A stretch of 64,000 bases of DNA from the NCBI GenBank assembly GCA_963777905.1, contig CAVZSM010000042.1, forward strand, positions 1 to 64,000. The letters are read 5' to 3'. Made by a program: the position numbers and the translations under genes. The notes under the pieces are model-generated. The model was not told the origin of the DNA and ran no database searches. It worked only from the letters and a program-made list of their open reading frames with translations. Shown here one piece after another: positions 33,771 through 41,242 of this stretch. How positions within the stretch are numbered: position 1 is the first letter of the stretch; each line of letters begins with the position of its first letter. This DNA comes from Trebonia sp963777905 (GTDB taxonomy: Bacteria; Actinomycetota; Actinomycetes; Streptosporangiales; Streptosporangiaceae).

Positions 33771-34592
33771 TTACCGGCGATCGCCGCCCGGCGGCACATT
33801 GATTTCCCTGGCCGTGTTGCGTTCCCACACCAGGCGCAGGCCGATCAGCGTGAGCCACGGCTCGTGCGCGTCGATGATCGACACTTCGCCGATGACCAGC
33901 GGCGCCAGGCCGCCCGTCGCGATCACCGTCACCGCGTCGGGGTCGTCAGGGGACAGCTCCGCCGCCATCCGGCGCGCGATCCCCTCCACCTGCCCGGCGA
34001 ACCCGTAGACGATCCCGGACTGCAGCGCCTCGACGGTGTTCTTCCCGACCACCCGCTGCGGCCTGGTCAGCTCCACCTTGAGCAGCTGAGCGGCGCGCCG
34101 GGACAGCGCGTCCACCGAGATCTCGATTCCCGGCGCGAGGGCGCCACCGACGAACTCGCCGCGCGCGCTGACCGCGTCGAAGTTGGTCGAGGTGCCGAAG
34201 TCGACCACGATGGCCGGCCCGCCGTACAGGTGCATGGCGGCGAGCGAGTTCATGATCCGGTCGCTGCCGACCTCCTTCGGGTTGTCCATCCGGATCGGCA
34301 CGCCGGTCTTCACCCCAGGCTCGACAATCACGGTCGGCACGTCCGCGTAGTACCTGCCGCACAGCTCACGCATCTCGTGCAGTACCGAGGGCACCGTGGA
34401 GCACAGCGATATCCCGTCCAGGTCGGATTCCTTGACCGTCGCCGACCGTGCGAGCAGCCCGTGCAGCAGGGCCGCGATCTCGTCCGCGGTCCGGTCCGGC
34501 ACGGTCGCGATCCGCCAGTGCTCGACGACCGTGTCCCCGTCGAACACCCCCAGCACCATGTTGGTGTTCCCGATGTCAATCGTCAGCAGCAT
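33771..34592 (-). CDS. coaX: type III pantothenate kinase
   Basis: Phosphorylates pantothenate in the first step of coenzyme A synthesis; needs a monovalent cation. The N-terminal phosphate site DIGNTNMVLGVFDGD, the second nucleotide motif IVVDFGTSTNFDAV and the third ATGGLAPLV are present. Length is 273 residues, slightly above the usual 255-265. The start overlaps panC by 17 bases, so translation is probably coupled. The gene panD, usually between panC and coaX, is missing. Confidence 0.95.
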   Translation of the reverse strand: MLLTIDIGNTNMVLGVFDGDTVVEHWRIATVPDRTADEIAALLHGLLARSATVKESDLDGISLCSTVPSVLHEMRELCGRYYADVPTVIVEPGVKTGVPIRMDNPKEVGSDRIMNSLAAMHLYGGPAIVVDFGTSTNFDAVSARGEFVGGALAPGIEISVDALSRRAAQLLKVELTRPQRVVGKNTVEALQSGIVYGFAGQVEGIARRMAAELSPDDPDAVTVIATGGLAPLVIGEVSIIDAHEPWLTLIGLRLVWERNTAREINVPPGGDRR

Positions 34593-35448
34593 CGCGTCCC
34601 GTCCCGACCTGGATCGTCACGTTGTCGATCAGCCGCGTCGTGCCGAGGCGTGCGGCGATGGCGAGGGTTGCCGGTCCGGAAAAATCATCACTCAGAACGA
34701 GCTCGTAAGTTCCCGCGGAAACAAGAGCCAGGTAATCCACATCGAGGGAGGCCCCCTCCTCGGCCAGCACCTGCCGGGCAGCGTCGAGCACCGCGCGGGG
34801 ACCGCGCCCGGCGGCGGCCCCGCCTACGGCGAGGGCTTTGTGCAGGACAGCCGCCACCGTACGTTCCGATGAAGACAGGTACTTGTTCCTGCTCGACAAC
34901 GCGAGCCCGTCCGCGGCGCGCACCGTCGGCACGCCCTCGATCTCGATGCCGAGCGCGAAGTCGGCGGCCATCTGGCGCACCAGCGCGAGCTGCTGCGCGT
35001 CCTTCTGGCCGAACACGGCGACGTCCGGGCGCACCAGGCTGAACAGCTTGAGCACCACGGTCAGCACGCCCTGGAAGAACCCGGGGCGGAACTCGCCCTC
35101 GAGGATCTCCCCCGCCGCGCCGGGATCGACGGTCACGAGCTGCCGCCGCGGGTACATCTCGCCGACGTCGGGCGCGAACACGAGGTCAACGTGCTCGGCC
35201 GCGCAGGTTTCCAGGTCCTCCCGCAACGTCCGCGGGTACCTGTCGAGGTCCTCGTTGGGCCCGAACTGGAGCGGGTTGACGAAGATCGACACCGCGACCG
35301 TCCCCGCGGCGCCTGCGATCTCGCGCGCCCGCCGTAGCAGGGCGCGGTGCCCGTCGTGCAGCGCGCCCATCGTGGGCACGAGGACCACGGGGCCGGGTAG
35401 TTTGTCGCGGGCCGCCTTGAGCTCCGCGCGGGTGGTGGCGACGATCAT
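34576..35448 (-). CDS. panC: pantothenate synthetase
   Basis: Joins pantoate and beta-alanine through a pantoyl-adenylate. VPTMGALHDGHRALLRRAR carries the HxGH-type nucleotide motif (HDGH). FGQKDAQQLALVRQM and the KMSKS-like SSRNKYL are also present. Length is 290 residues. ATG at 35448 overlaps the DUF2520 stop by four bases. The 3' end overlaps coaX by 17 bases, leaving no room for panD. Confidence 0.96.
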   Translation of the reverse strand: MIVATTRAELKAARDKLPGPVVLVPTMGALHDGHRALLRRAREIAGAAGTVAVSIFVNPLQFGPNEDLDRYPRTLREDLETCAAEHVDLVFAPDVGEMYPRRQLVTVDPGAAGEILEGEFRPGFFQGVLTVVLKLFSLVRPDVAVFGQKDAQQLALVRQMAADFALGIEIEGVPTVRAADGLALSSRNKYLSSSERTVAAVLHKALAVGGAAAGRGPRAVLDAARQVLAEEGASLDVDYLALVSAGTYELVLSDDFSGPATLAIAARLGTTRLIDNVTIQVGTGRDAADD

Positions 35449-36335
35449 TCGTCTCCCAGGACGCCGAGCAGCCGTTCCGCGTCGTTCGGCTTGAGCAGCC
35501 CGGTCGCCAGCGCCCGGTCGGCGGTCAGCCGCGCCAGCGCCAGGTAGGCGGGGAGCGCGCCGGGCTCCGCCTCCCGGATGGCCGCCAGGTGGGCGGCCAC
35601 GGTGCCGTCGTCGCCGCGCGCGACGGGACCGGTGAGGCCGGCGTCGCCGAACCGCAGCGCGTTGTCCAGGGCGGCGCCGAGCAGCGGGCCGAGCATCCTG
35701 CCCGGGTTGTCGGCACCGGCCTTGCCAAGCATGTCGGCTGCCTCCGCCACGAGGGTGACCAGGTGGTTCGCCGCGAAGGCGAGCGCGGCGTGGTACAGGT
35801 GCCTGTTCTCCTCCGCGATGAACACCGGCTCGCCGCCCATCTCGATGACCAGCGCCTCGGCGGCCGGCCTGAGCTGCTCGGGCGCCGTCACCCCGAAGGA
35901 AACGCCCTTGATCCTGTCCACGTCGTCGTCACGCCCGGTGAACGTCATGACCGGGTGGATCGCCAGCGGCAGCGCTCCGGCCGCGGTGGCGGGGTCGAGC
36001 ACCCGGATGCCGTGCGCGCCGCTCGCGTGCGCGAGCAGCCGTCCCTGAAACGGGGCCCCGGTGTTGGCCAGGCCCTCGACCAGCCCGGGCAGCACGTCGT
36101 CGGGCACGGTCAGCAGCACGAGGTCAGCGTCCTCGATGACCTGCGCGGGTTCCCCGAGTTCGGCGCCCGGGAAGTTCTCGTGCGCCCGCCGCTTGGACGC
36201 CGCGGACACCGCCGAGGCCGCGGTGATCACGTGCCCGGCGCGCGCGAGCGCCCGGGCGAGAGCCGTGCCCGCCCGGCCGGGCCCGATGACGCCGACCCGC
36301 AGCCGCGCCGGATGCTCGTTTGTTCCAGTCTCCAC
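35445..36335 (-). CDS. Rossmann-like and DUF2520 domain-containing protein
   Basis: A 296-residue dehydrogenase-like protein. The N-terminal Rossmann domain has VGVIGPGRAGTALARALARA. The C-terminal helical DUF2520 domain has YHAALAFAANHLVTLVAEA. The overall arrangement resembles 6-phosphogluconate or ketopantoate reductases. A location directly before panC has suggested a pantothenate role in related genomes (PanE-like), but this is not proven. The start at GTG 36335 is chosen to match the family; the open frame runs upstream through a REP-like repeat. Confidence 0.85.
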   Translation of the reverse strand: METGTNEHPARLRVGVIGPGRAGTALARALARAGHVITAASAVSAASKRRAHENFPGAELGEPAQVIEDADLVLLTVPDDVLPGLVEGLANTGAPFQGRLLAHASGAHGIRVLDPATAAGALPLAIHPVMTFTGRDDDVDRIKGVSFGVTAPEQLRPAAEALVIEMGGEPVFIAEENRHLYHAALAFAANHLVTLVAEAADMLGKAGADNPGRMLGPLLGAALDNALRFGDAGLTGPVARGDDGTVAAHLAAIREAEPGALPAYLALARLTADRALATGLLKPNDAERLLGVLGDE

Positions 36336-36442
36336 AGGTACCGGACAGCCCCCTTCGCTCGCGAATCGCGCTGACAAGGATAGCCACCCGCGCAGCCCAA
36401 CGCGGTCCGCGCACCCCGCCCGAACGTGGATACCGGCCGCCC

Positions 36443-36502
36443 AACGTGGTCGATGTGACATCGTCCACCAAAGAGTGTGGTCGATGGGACATCGACCACG
36501 TT
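36443..36502. repeat. REP-like palindrome pair between DUF3180 and DUF2520 genes
   Basis: Two adjacent hairpins share the GTGGTCGATG arm. The first is GTGGTCGATG-TGA-CATCGTCCAC with one mismatch (from 36446). The second is a perfect GTGGTCGATG-GGA-CATCGACCAC (36477-36499). The same arms flank a larger loop at 11671-11730. Both places are intergenic, downstream of a stop codon. Confidence 0.65.
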
Positions 36503-36523
36503 CCCGCAGCCGAGCGCGTGGGG

Positions 36524-37015
36524 TTAGTTGTGGAACGGGGACTGGCGGGGCGGGGCGGGTTCGTCGTCTCGGTCCCCGTGGGGGTCCCCAGGGACGCGGC
36601 AGCAGTACTCGAGGAACAGGGCCGCGGCGATGAGGATCAGGCAGGACCCGAACGAGATGCTCGCCGTGATCAAGTCGCTGCGCGGTGTCGCCGCGTCGAG
36701 CATGCCCGAGAGGTAGCCGATGAAGCCGACGGAGACCCCGGCGAGCAGCGCGCCCACCTGCGAGCTGGCCTTGGCGAGGACCACCATCCTGGCGGCGAAC
36801 AGCGGCGGAACCGGCTTGCTGCCCGGGCTGCCCATGATGCGCGCGCGCAGGTCGCGGCCGGTCCACGCCTCTACCGCCGCCGCGAGCAGCAGGGCGGGGA
36901 TGCCTGTCCAGGTGAGCGGTGGCAGCTTGCTGTAGATGACGGTCAGCAGCGCCCAGGTCACCCCCGTGGCGAGGACGCCGGTGAGCAGCAGGCTTCGCGC
37001 TCTGGTCGGCTTCAC
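36524..37015 (-). CDS. DUF3180 family membrane protein
   Basis: A 163-residue protein with four hydrophobic segments (such as LLLTGVLATGVTWALLTVIY and FGSCLILIAAALFLEYC) and a polar tail. It matches DUF3180, an actinobacterial family regularly found after folK. GTG at 37015 overlaps the folK stop by four bases, so the pair is coupled. Function unknown. Confidence 0.87.
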   Translation of the reverse strand: MKPTRARSLLLTGVLATGVTWALLTVIYSKLPPLTWTGIPALLLAAAVEAWTGRDLRARIMGSPGSKPVPPLFAARMVVLAKASSQVGALLAGVSVGFIGYLSGMLDAATPRSDLITASISFGSCLILIAAALFLEYCCRVPGDPHGDRDDEPAPPRQSPFHN

Positions 37016-37515
37016 GCGCGCACCGTACCGTTCTTGCGGATGCCGGAGCGGTCGGCCGCGGCTAGCAGGGCCGCGACCGGGCCGTAGCCGGGGAGCTCCG
37101 CGTCCTGGTCCACCTCGTGCCACGGGGCGAGCACGAACGCGCGCTCGTGCGCCCTGGGGTGCGGCAGGGTCAGGTCCGGGTCCGCGCTGACCTCGCCGGC
37201 GACGGTGATGATGTCGATGTCCAGTGTGCGCGGACCCCAGCGCACGGAGCGCTCCCGGTCGAACGCGGCCTCGATCTCATGCAGCCGGCCGAGCAGCGCC
37301 CGTGACGGCAGCGCAGTACGCGCCAGCAGCACGGCGTTCAGGTAGTCCGGCTGCGGCGGACCGCCGACAGGCACCGTCTCGTAGACCGGCGACACCGCCA
37401 TGACCTGCACCTCCGGTAGCGCGGCGATGGCGTCGACAGCCCCTTGCAGGATGTCGCGCCTCTCCCCGAGGTTACTGCCGAGCGCGAGTACGACAGACCT
37501 CGCCGCTGCCGTCAT
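37012..37515 (-). CDS. folK: HPPK: 6-hydroxymethyl-7,8-dihydropterin pyrophosphokinase
   Basis: Transfers pyrophosphate from ATP to the hydroxymethyl-dihydropterin, making the substrate of FolP. Motifs: VVLALGSNLGERRDILQGAV, VSPVYETVPVGGPPQPDYLN and the signature RWGPRTLDIDII, followed by LPHPRAHERAFVLAP. Length is 167 residues. ATG at 37515 overlaps the folP stop (ATGA). The usual folB gene between folP and folK is missing. Confidence 0.95.
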   Translation of the reverse strand: MTAAARSVVLALGSNLGERRDILQGAVDAIAALPEVQVMAVSPVYETVPVGGPPQPDYLNAVLLARTALPSRALLGRLHEIEAAFDRERSVRWGPRTLDIDIITVAGEVSADPDLTLPHPRAHERAFVLAPWHEVDQDAELPGYGPVAALLAAADRSGIRKNGTVRA

Positions 37516-38408
37516 GACCGGGCCGCGGCGGCGCGCCAGGCGGCGGCCACGCGCACCGCGTCCGCGTTGGCGGGAACGCGGTGGACCCGCACGCACCAGG
37601 CGCCCTCGGCCGCGACGAGCGCGGTCACCGCGACGGTGGCGTCGTCGGTCTCAGCGAACGGCCGCGGCGTGCCGTCCGGCGCGGCGAGCAGGCGGCCGAG
37701 GTGCCGCTTGCGAGACGCGCCGACGAGCACGGGGAAGTCCTGGCCGCCGATGTGCGCGACCTCCCGCAGCCTCGTGAGCAGCTCCCAGTTGTGCGCGTCC
37801 GGGCCCTGCCAGTCTGGCTGCTTGCTGAAACCGAGCCCAGGATCGATCACGATCAGCGACGGGTCGACGCCCTCGGCGGTCACCGACCAGATCCGCTTGG
37901 CGAGCTCGTCCCTGACCTCCCGGACCACGTCCTCGTAGATAGCGCGCGAGTTCATGTCGTGGCTGTGCCCGCGCCAGTGCATGACGACGTAGGGCACACC
38001 GGTTTCCGCCACCAGCCGGGGCATGTACGGGTCGGCGAGCCCGCCGCTCACGTCATTGACCAGGCTCACCCCGGCCTCGAGGGCGGCCTCGGCCACCTGG
38101 GCGCGCATCGTGTCCACGCTGACTACTACCCCGGCCTTGACCAGTTCGGTGATGACCGGCATAACCCGGCGCAGCTCTTCCTCCGCCGAGACGCGCTGCG
38201 CTCCTGGCCGAGTGGACTCGCCGCCGACGTCCACGATGTCGGCGCCCTGCGCTACGAGGTCAAGGCCATGCTGGATCGCGGCCGCGGCGCCGTACCACTG
38301 ACCCCCGTCGGAGAACGAGTCGGGCGTCACGTTGACCACGCCCATGACCAGGCAGCGGTCGGCGGCTGGCGCGCCGGGCAGGCCCGGGAGCCCAGGCAGG
38401 TTCGGCAT
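37512..38408 (-). CDS. folP: dihydropteroate synthase
   Basis: Condenses p-aminobenzoate with hydroxymethyl-dihydropterin pyrophosphate; the target of sulphonamides. Signatures VMGVVNVTPDSFSDGG, DVGGESTRPGA, SLVNDVSG, VIDPGLGFSK and the sugar-loop VLVGASRKRHLG are all present. Length is 298 residues. The first about 15 residues (Pro/Gly/Leu repeats) are unusual and the true start could be slightly later. It lies 14 bp after the DUF2156 gene. Confidence 0.95.
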   Translation of the reverse strand: MPNLPGLPGLPGAPAADRCLVMGVVNVTPDSFSDGGQWYGAAAAIQHGLDLVAQGADIVDVGGESTRPGAQRVSAEEELRRVMPVITELVKAGVVVSVDTMRAQVAEAALEAGVSLVNDVSGGLADPYMPRLVAETGVPYVVMHWRGHSHDMNSRAIYEDVVREVRDELAKRIWSVTAEGVDPSLIVIDPGLGFSKQPDWQGPDAHNWELLTRLREVAHIGGQDFPVLVGASRKRHLGRLLAAPDGTPRPFAETDDATVAVTALVAAEGAWCVRVHRVPANADAVRVAAAWRAAAARS

Positions 38409-38422
38409 CTTGCCTAGCTTAC

Positions 38423-40303
38423 CTAGCCGGGCGTGACGCGGGGCGACTCCCGCCGCGCGGCGACGCGCGCCCGCAGCCTGCCGAGTCCCAGCGCGCGGGC
38501 GAGCCGCCTGGCGTACCGCTTGACCTCGAGCTTCGGCCAGACCAGGAATGCCTCCGCCTCGAGCGCCGCCATCGCGATCCTGGGCGTGTCGCGGGTGCCC
38601 GGGTACACGAAGAACCGCGGCTCCCAGATCGGGCAGAACTTGGCGTTGAACTTGTACAGCGACTCGATCTGGAACCAGCGGGAGGCGAACACCAGCAGCC
38701 CGCGCCAGGCGCGCAGCACCGGGCCGGCCCCGATTCGCTCGCCCCGCTCGAGCGCCGCGCGGAACATCGCGAAGTTCAGCGAGATGCGCTTAACGCCAAG
38801 CCCAGGCGCGGCCTTGATCGCCTCCGTGATCATGAAGTCGTTCAGCCCTGGCTGGGCGGTCCTGTCGCGCCGCATCAGGTCGAGCGACAGCCCGTCGGCG
38901 CCCCAGGGCACGAAGTGCAGGATGGCGCGGAGCACGCCGTTCTCCGTGGCGGTCATCAGCACGCAGTCGCCGTCGCCTGGACCGCCGATGCGGCCGAGCG
39001 CCATGGAGAAGCCACGTTCGGTGGAACTGCCCCGCCAGGAGTCCGTGACCTTGATGACGCGGTCAAGCTCCGCGCGCGGGATGTCCCCCACCCGCCGGAT
39101 CTCGGCGACGTACCCGGCCTTGGCCACCCGGTTCACCATCTGCCGGACGTTGCGCATCGAACGCCCCGACAGGCTGAACTCCGCGACGTTCACGATCGCC
39201 TCGTCGCCGAGCTCCAGAGCGGTCAGGTCGCCTTCCCGGCACCACACCTCGGCACCGAGCTCGCTGCACCCCATGACAGCGGGGCGCCAGGCGTGCCGTG
39301 CCGCCACGGTGAGGAACTCGGCGATAGCGCCGGGCCACGCCTCCGGGTCGCCGATCGGGTCGCCGGACGCGAGCATCACGCCGGACACGACGCGGTAGCA
39401 GACGCACGACTTGCCGGACGGCGACCAGATCACGTTCTTGTCGTTGCGCAGCGCGAAGTAACCGAGCGAGTCCCTGTCGCCCTGCCGGGCGAGCAACTCG
39501 CGGATCCGCGTCGCGTCGGCCGCCCCGAGGCGGGCCCTCGGCTGCGCGGGCCGCAGGAACAGGTACACGGTGACCACGAGCGTGAACAGGCCGAGCGCGC
39601 TGGTCAGCAGGTGGTACAGGTCGCCGCGTGCGTCGGATGCCCACTGCACGGGACCGTAGACGCCGACGAGTTCGTACACCACGTCCTGTACCCGCTCAGG
39701 GAACGAGTAGCTGCCGTCCAGCGGTCCCATGGCAAGGTAGCCGAGCCCGATGGCCAGGTCCGCGACGGCCAGGACCCCGAATACCCGCCACGCGTTCCAC
39801 CCCCTGGTGCGCGGGTCGCCGAGCGCGTAGAAGTCCTCGTGGAAGAACAGCAGCACCGCGAGCAGGACGATCGCCACCACCGCGGAATAGGGCCGCGGGT
39901 CGCGCGGGAAATGGAGGAAGTGGATGACGATGTCGAACACGAGCAGCGCGAGCACTGCCTGCCACGCCCGCCGCTTGCGCCGCCGCAGGCCGTGCGCGAG
40001 CAGCACCAGCATCAGTCCGATGATCACGTCGGCGCTGCGCGTGACGTTGGTCAGCGTGCCCGGCACGAAGGCGTTGACGTTGTGCAGTCTGGCGTGCCAG
40101 GCAGGCTTGAAGATAGCGAGGACGTCAGACAATCCGATAACCAGGCAGAGCAATGAGGCGATGCCTGGGACCCACGCCCGGCGCCTACCGCCCTTAAGCT
40201 GCGGCAGACCGGTCTTTTCTCCCCGGTCCAGACGATCGGCAGAGTTGTCGCTCATCTCAATTCTCTTGTCAGGCCCCGGATCACGAAGCATCAGCGTACT
40301 CAT
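38423..40303 (-). CDS. DUF2156 phosphatidylglycerol lysyltransferase-type membrane protein (MprF/LysX-N-like)
   Basis: A 626-residue protein. The N-terminal half has six or seven hydrophobic segments. The C-terminal half is a double-GNAT DUF2156 domain, with SLGYFALRNDKNVIW, VASGDPIGD-like SGVMLASGDPIGD, SLDLMRRDRTAQPGLNDFMI and KRISLNFAMFRAALERG. In LysX and MprF this domain moves lysine from Lys-tRNA to phosphatidylglycerol to lower surface charge. There is no attached LysRS domain. Its place between folE and folP suggests co-transcription, not a shared pathway. Confidence 0.87.
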   Translation of the reverse strand: MSTLMLRDPGPDKRIEMSDNSADRLDRGEKTGLPQLKGGRRRAWVPGIASLLCLVIGLSDVLAIFKPAWHARLHNVNAFVPGTLTNVTRSADVIIGLMLVLLAHGLRRRKRRAWQAVLALLVFDIVIHFLHFPRDPRPYSAVVAIVLLAVLLFFHEDFYALGDPRTRGWNAWRVFGVLAVADLAIGLGYLAMGPLDGSYSFPERVQDVVYELVGVYGPVQWASDARGDLYHLLTSALGLFTLVVTVYLFLRPAQPRARLGAADATRIRELLARQGDRDSLGYFALRNDKNVIWSPSGKSCVCYRVVSGVMLASGDPIGDPEAWPGAIAEFLTVAARHAWRPAVMGCSELGAEVWCREGDLTALELGDEAIVNVAEFSLSGRSMRNVRQMVNRVAKAGYVAEIRRVGDIPRAELDRVIKVTDSWRGSSTERGFSMALGRIGGPGDGDCVLMTATENGVLRAILHFVPWGADGLSLDLMRRDRTAQPGLNDFMITEAIKAAPGLGVKRISLNFAMFRAALERGERIGAGPVLRAWRGLLVFASRWFQIESLYKFNAKFCPIWEPRFFVYPGTRDTPRIAMAALEAEAFLVWPKLEVKRYARRLARALGLGRLRARVAARRESPRVTPG

Positions 40304-40615
40304 GCCAGGTTCACGACCTGCCGGTTTCGTGATCTGCTGAAGATTCTCTTACCCGTCGGCACGGCAACCTTCGCGGACACGACGGCGGCTCCCGCCGACC
40401 CCGCTCGTCCCTTAAACACGGTACCTCCAACCGCCCGCGAAAGACCTAACGACTCGCAAAGATGAGCCACTATTACTTAGACGTGCAGGTTACCGTTTTC
40501 GGTTGGACCTAATTTCGCCAATTTCGGTTACCCGCACAATGGGACTTAAAACCACAAATCCTCGCGCCGGCCCCCGCCCGTCTACTGAAGGATACGTGCG
40601 AGCGGTAGCCCCGGT
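40304..40615. other. 312-bp spacer between folE and the DUF2156 gene
   Basis: Less GC-rich than its surroundings, especially 40440-40560. On the minus strand GAAATTGGCGAAATT shows a short direct repeat. It probably holds a promoter for the DUF2156-folP-folK part of the array. No gene or clear riboswitch is visible. Confidence 0.4.
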
Positions 40616-41230
40616 TCAGCGGTGGGCGAACAGCATGCTCATGGCCTCGGAGCGGGTCCGGGCGTCCTTGCGGAAGATCCCGCGGACCGCCGAGGTGACG
40701 GTCTTCGCCCCCGGCTTGCGCACGCCGCGCATGGACATGCACAAGTGCTCGGCCTCGAGCACCACGATGACGCCGCGCGGCTCCAGGATCCGCACCAGCG
40801 CGTCGGCTATCTCGCAGGTCATCCGCTCCTGCACCTGCGGCCGCCGCGCGTACACGTCGACGAGCCTCGCGAGCTTGGACAAGCCCGTGATCTCGCCCTT
40901 CCCGTTCGGGATGTAGCCGATGTGCGCCTTGCCGAAGAACGGCACCAGGTGGTGCTCGCACATGCTGTACATATCGATGTCCCGCACCAGCACGATCTCG
41001 TCATGCTCGGCGTCGAAGACGGTGGTCAGCACGTCTTCTGGCTGCTGCCGCAGGCCGGCGAACTGCTCGGCGTACATCCGCGCCACCCGGGCCGGGGTGC
41101 CGAGCAGCCCGTCGCGCTCCGGGTCCTCGCCGATGGCGAGCAGTATCTCGCGGACGGCGCGCTCAATGCGCTCCTGGTCAACCGGCGGCACTTCTGGAGT
41201 GAACTCGTCGGCCGCCGGCTGTTCGATCAT
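40616..41230 (-). CDS. folE: GTP cyclohydrolase I
   Basis: Converts GTP to dihydroneopterin triphosphate, the first step of folate synthesis. The zinc and catalytic motif is MCEHHLVPFFGKAHIGYIP, a second zinc cysteine is in EAEHLCMSMRGV, and substrate residues include the TSAVRG stretch. Length is 204 residues. The gene follows ftsH by 12 bp and is separated from folP-folK by the DUF2156 gene. folB, which would act next but one, is not in this window. Confidence 0.97.
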   Translation of the reverse strand: MIEQPAADEFTPEVPPVDQERIERAVREILLAIGEDPERDGLLGTPARVARMYAEQFAGLRQQPEDVLTTVFDAEHDEIVLVRDIDMYSMCEHHLVPFFGKAHIGYIPNGKGEITGLSKLARLVDVYARRPQVQERMTCEIADALVRILEPRGVIVVLEAEHLCMSMRGVRKPGAKTVTSAVRGIFRKDARTRSEAMSMLFAHR

Positions 41231-41242
41231 CGGCGCGCCACT

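Noticed and set aside
32580..35042. Plus-strand frame of about 820 codons over lysS and coaX
   Set aside because: It is antisense to two well-defined enzymes, has no domain or start signal, and its composition (Arg/His/Pro-rich) is that of a shadow frame.
40304..40615. Riboswitch upstream of the folate genes
   Set aside because: No long conserved stems or ligand-binding core were recognised, and the region looks like an ordinary AT-richer promoter spacer.
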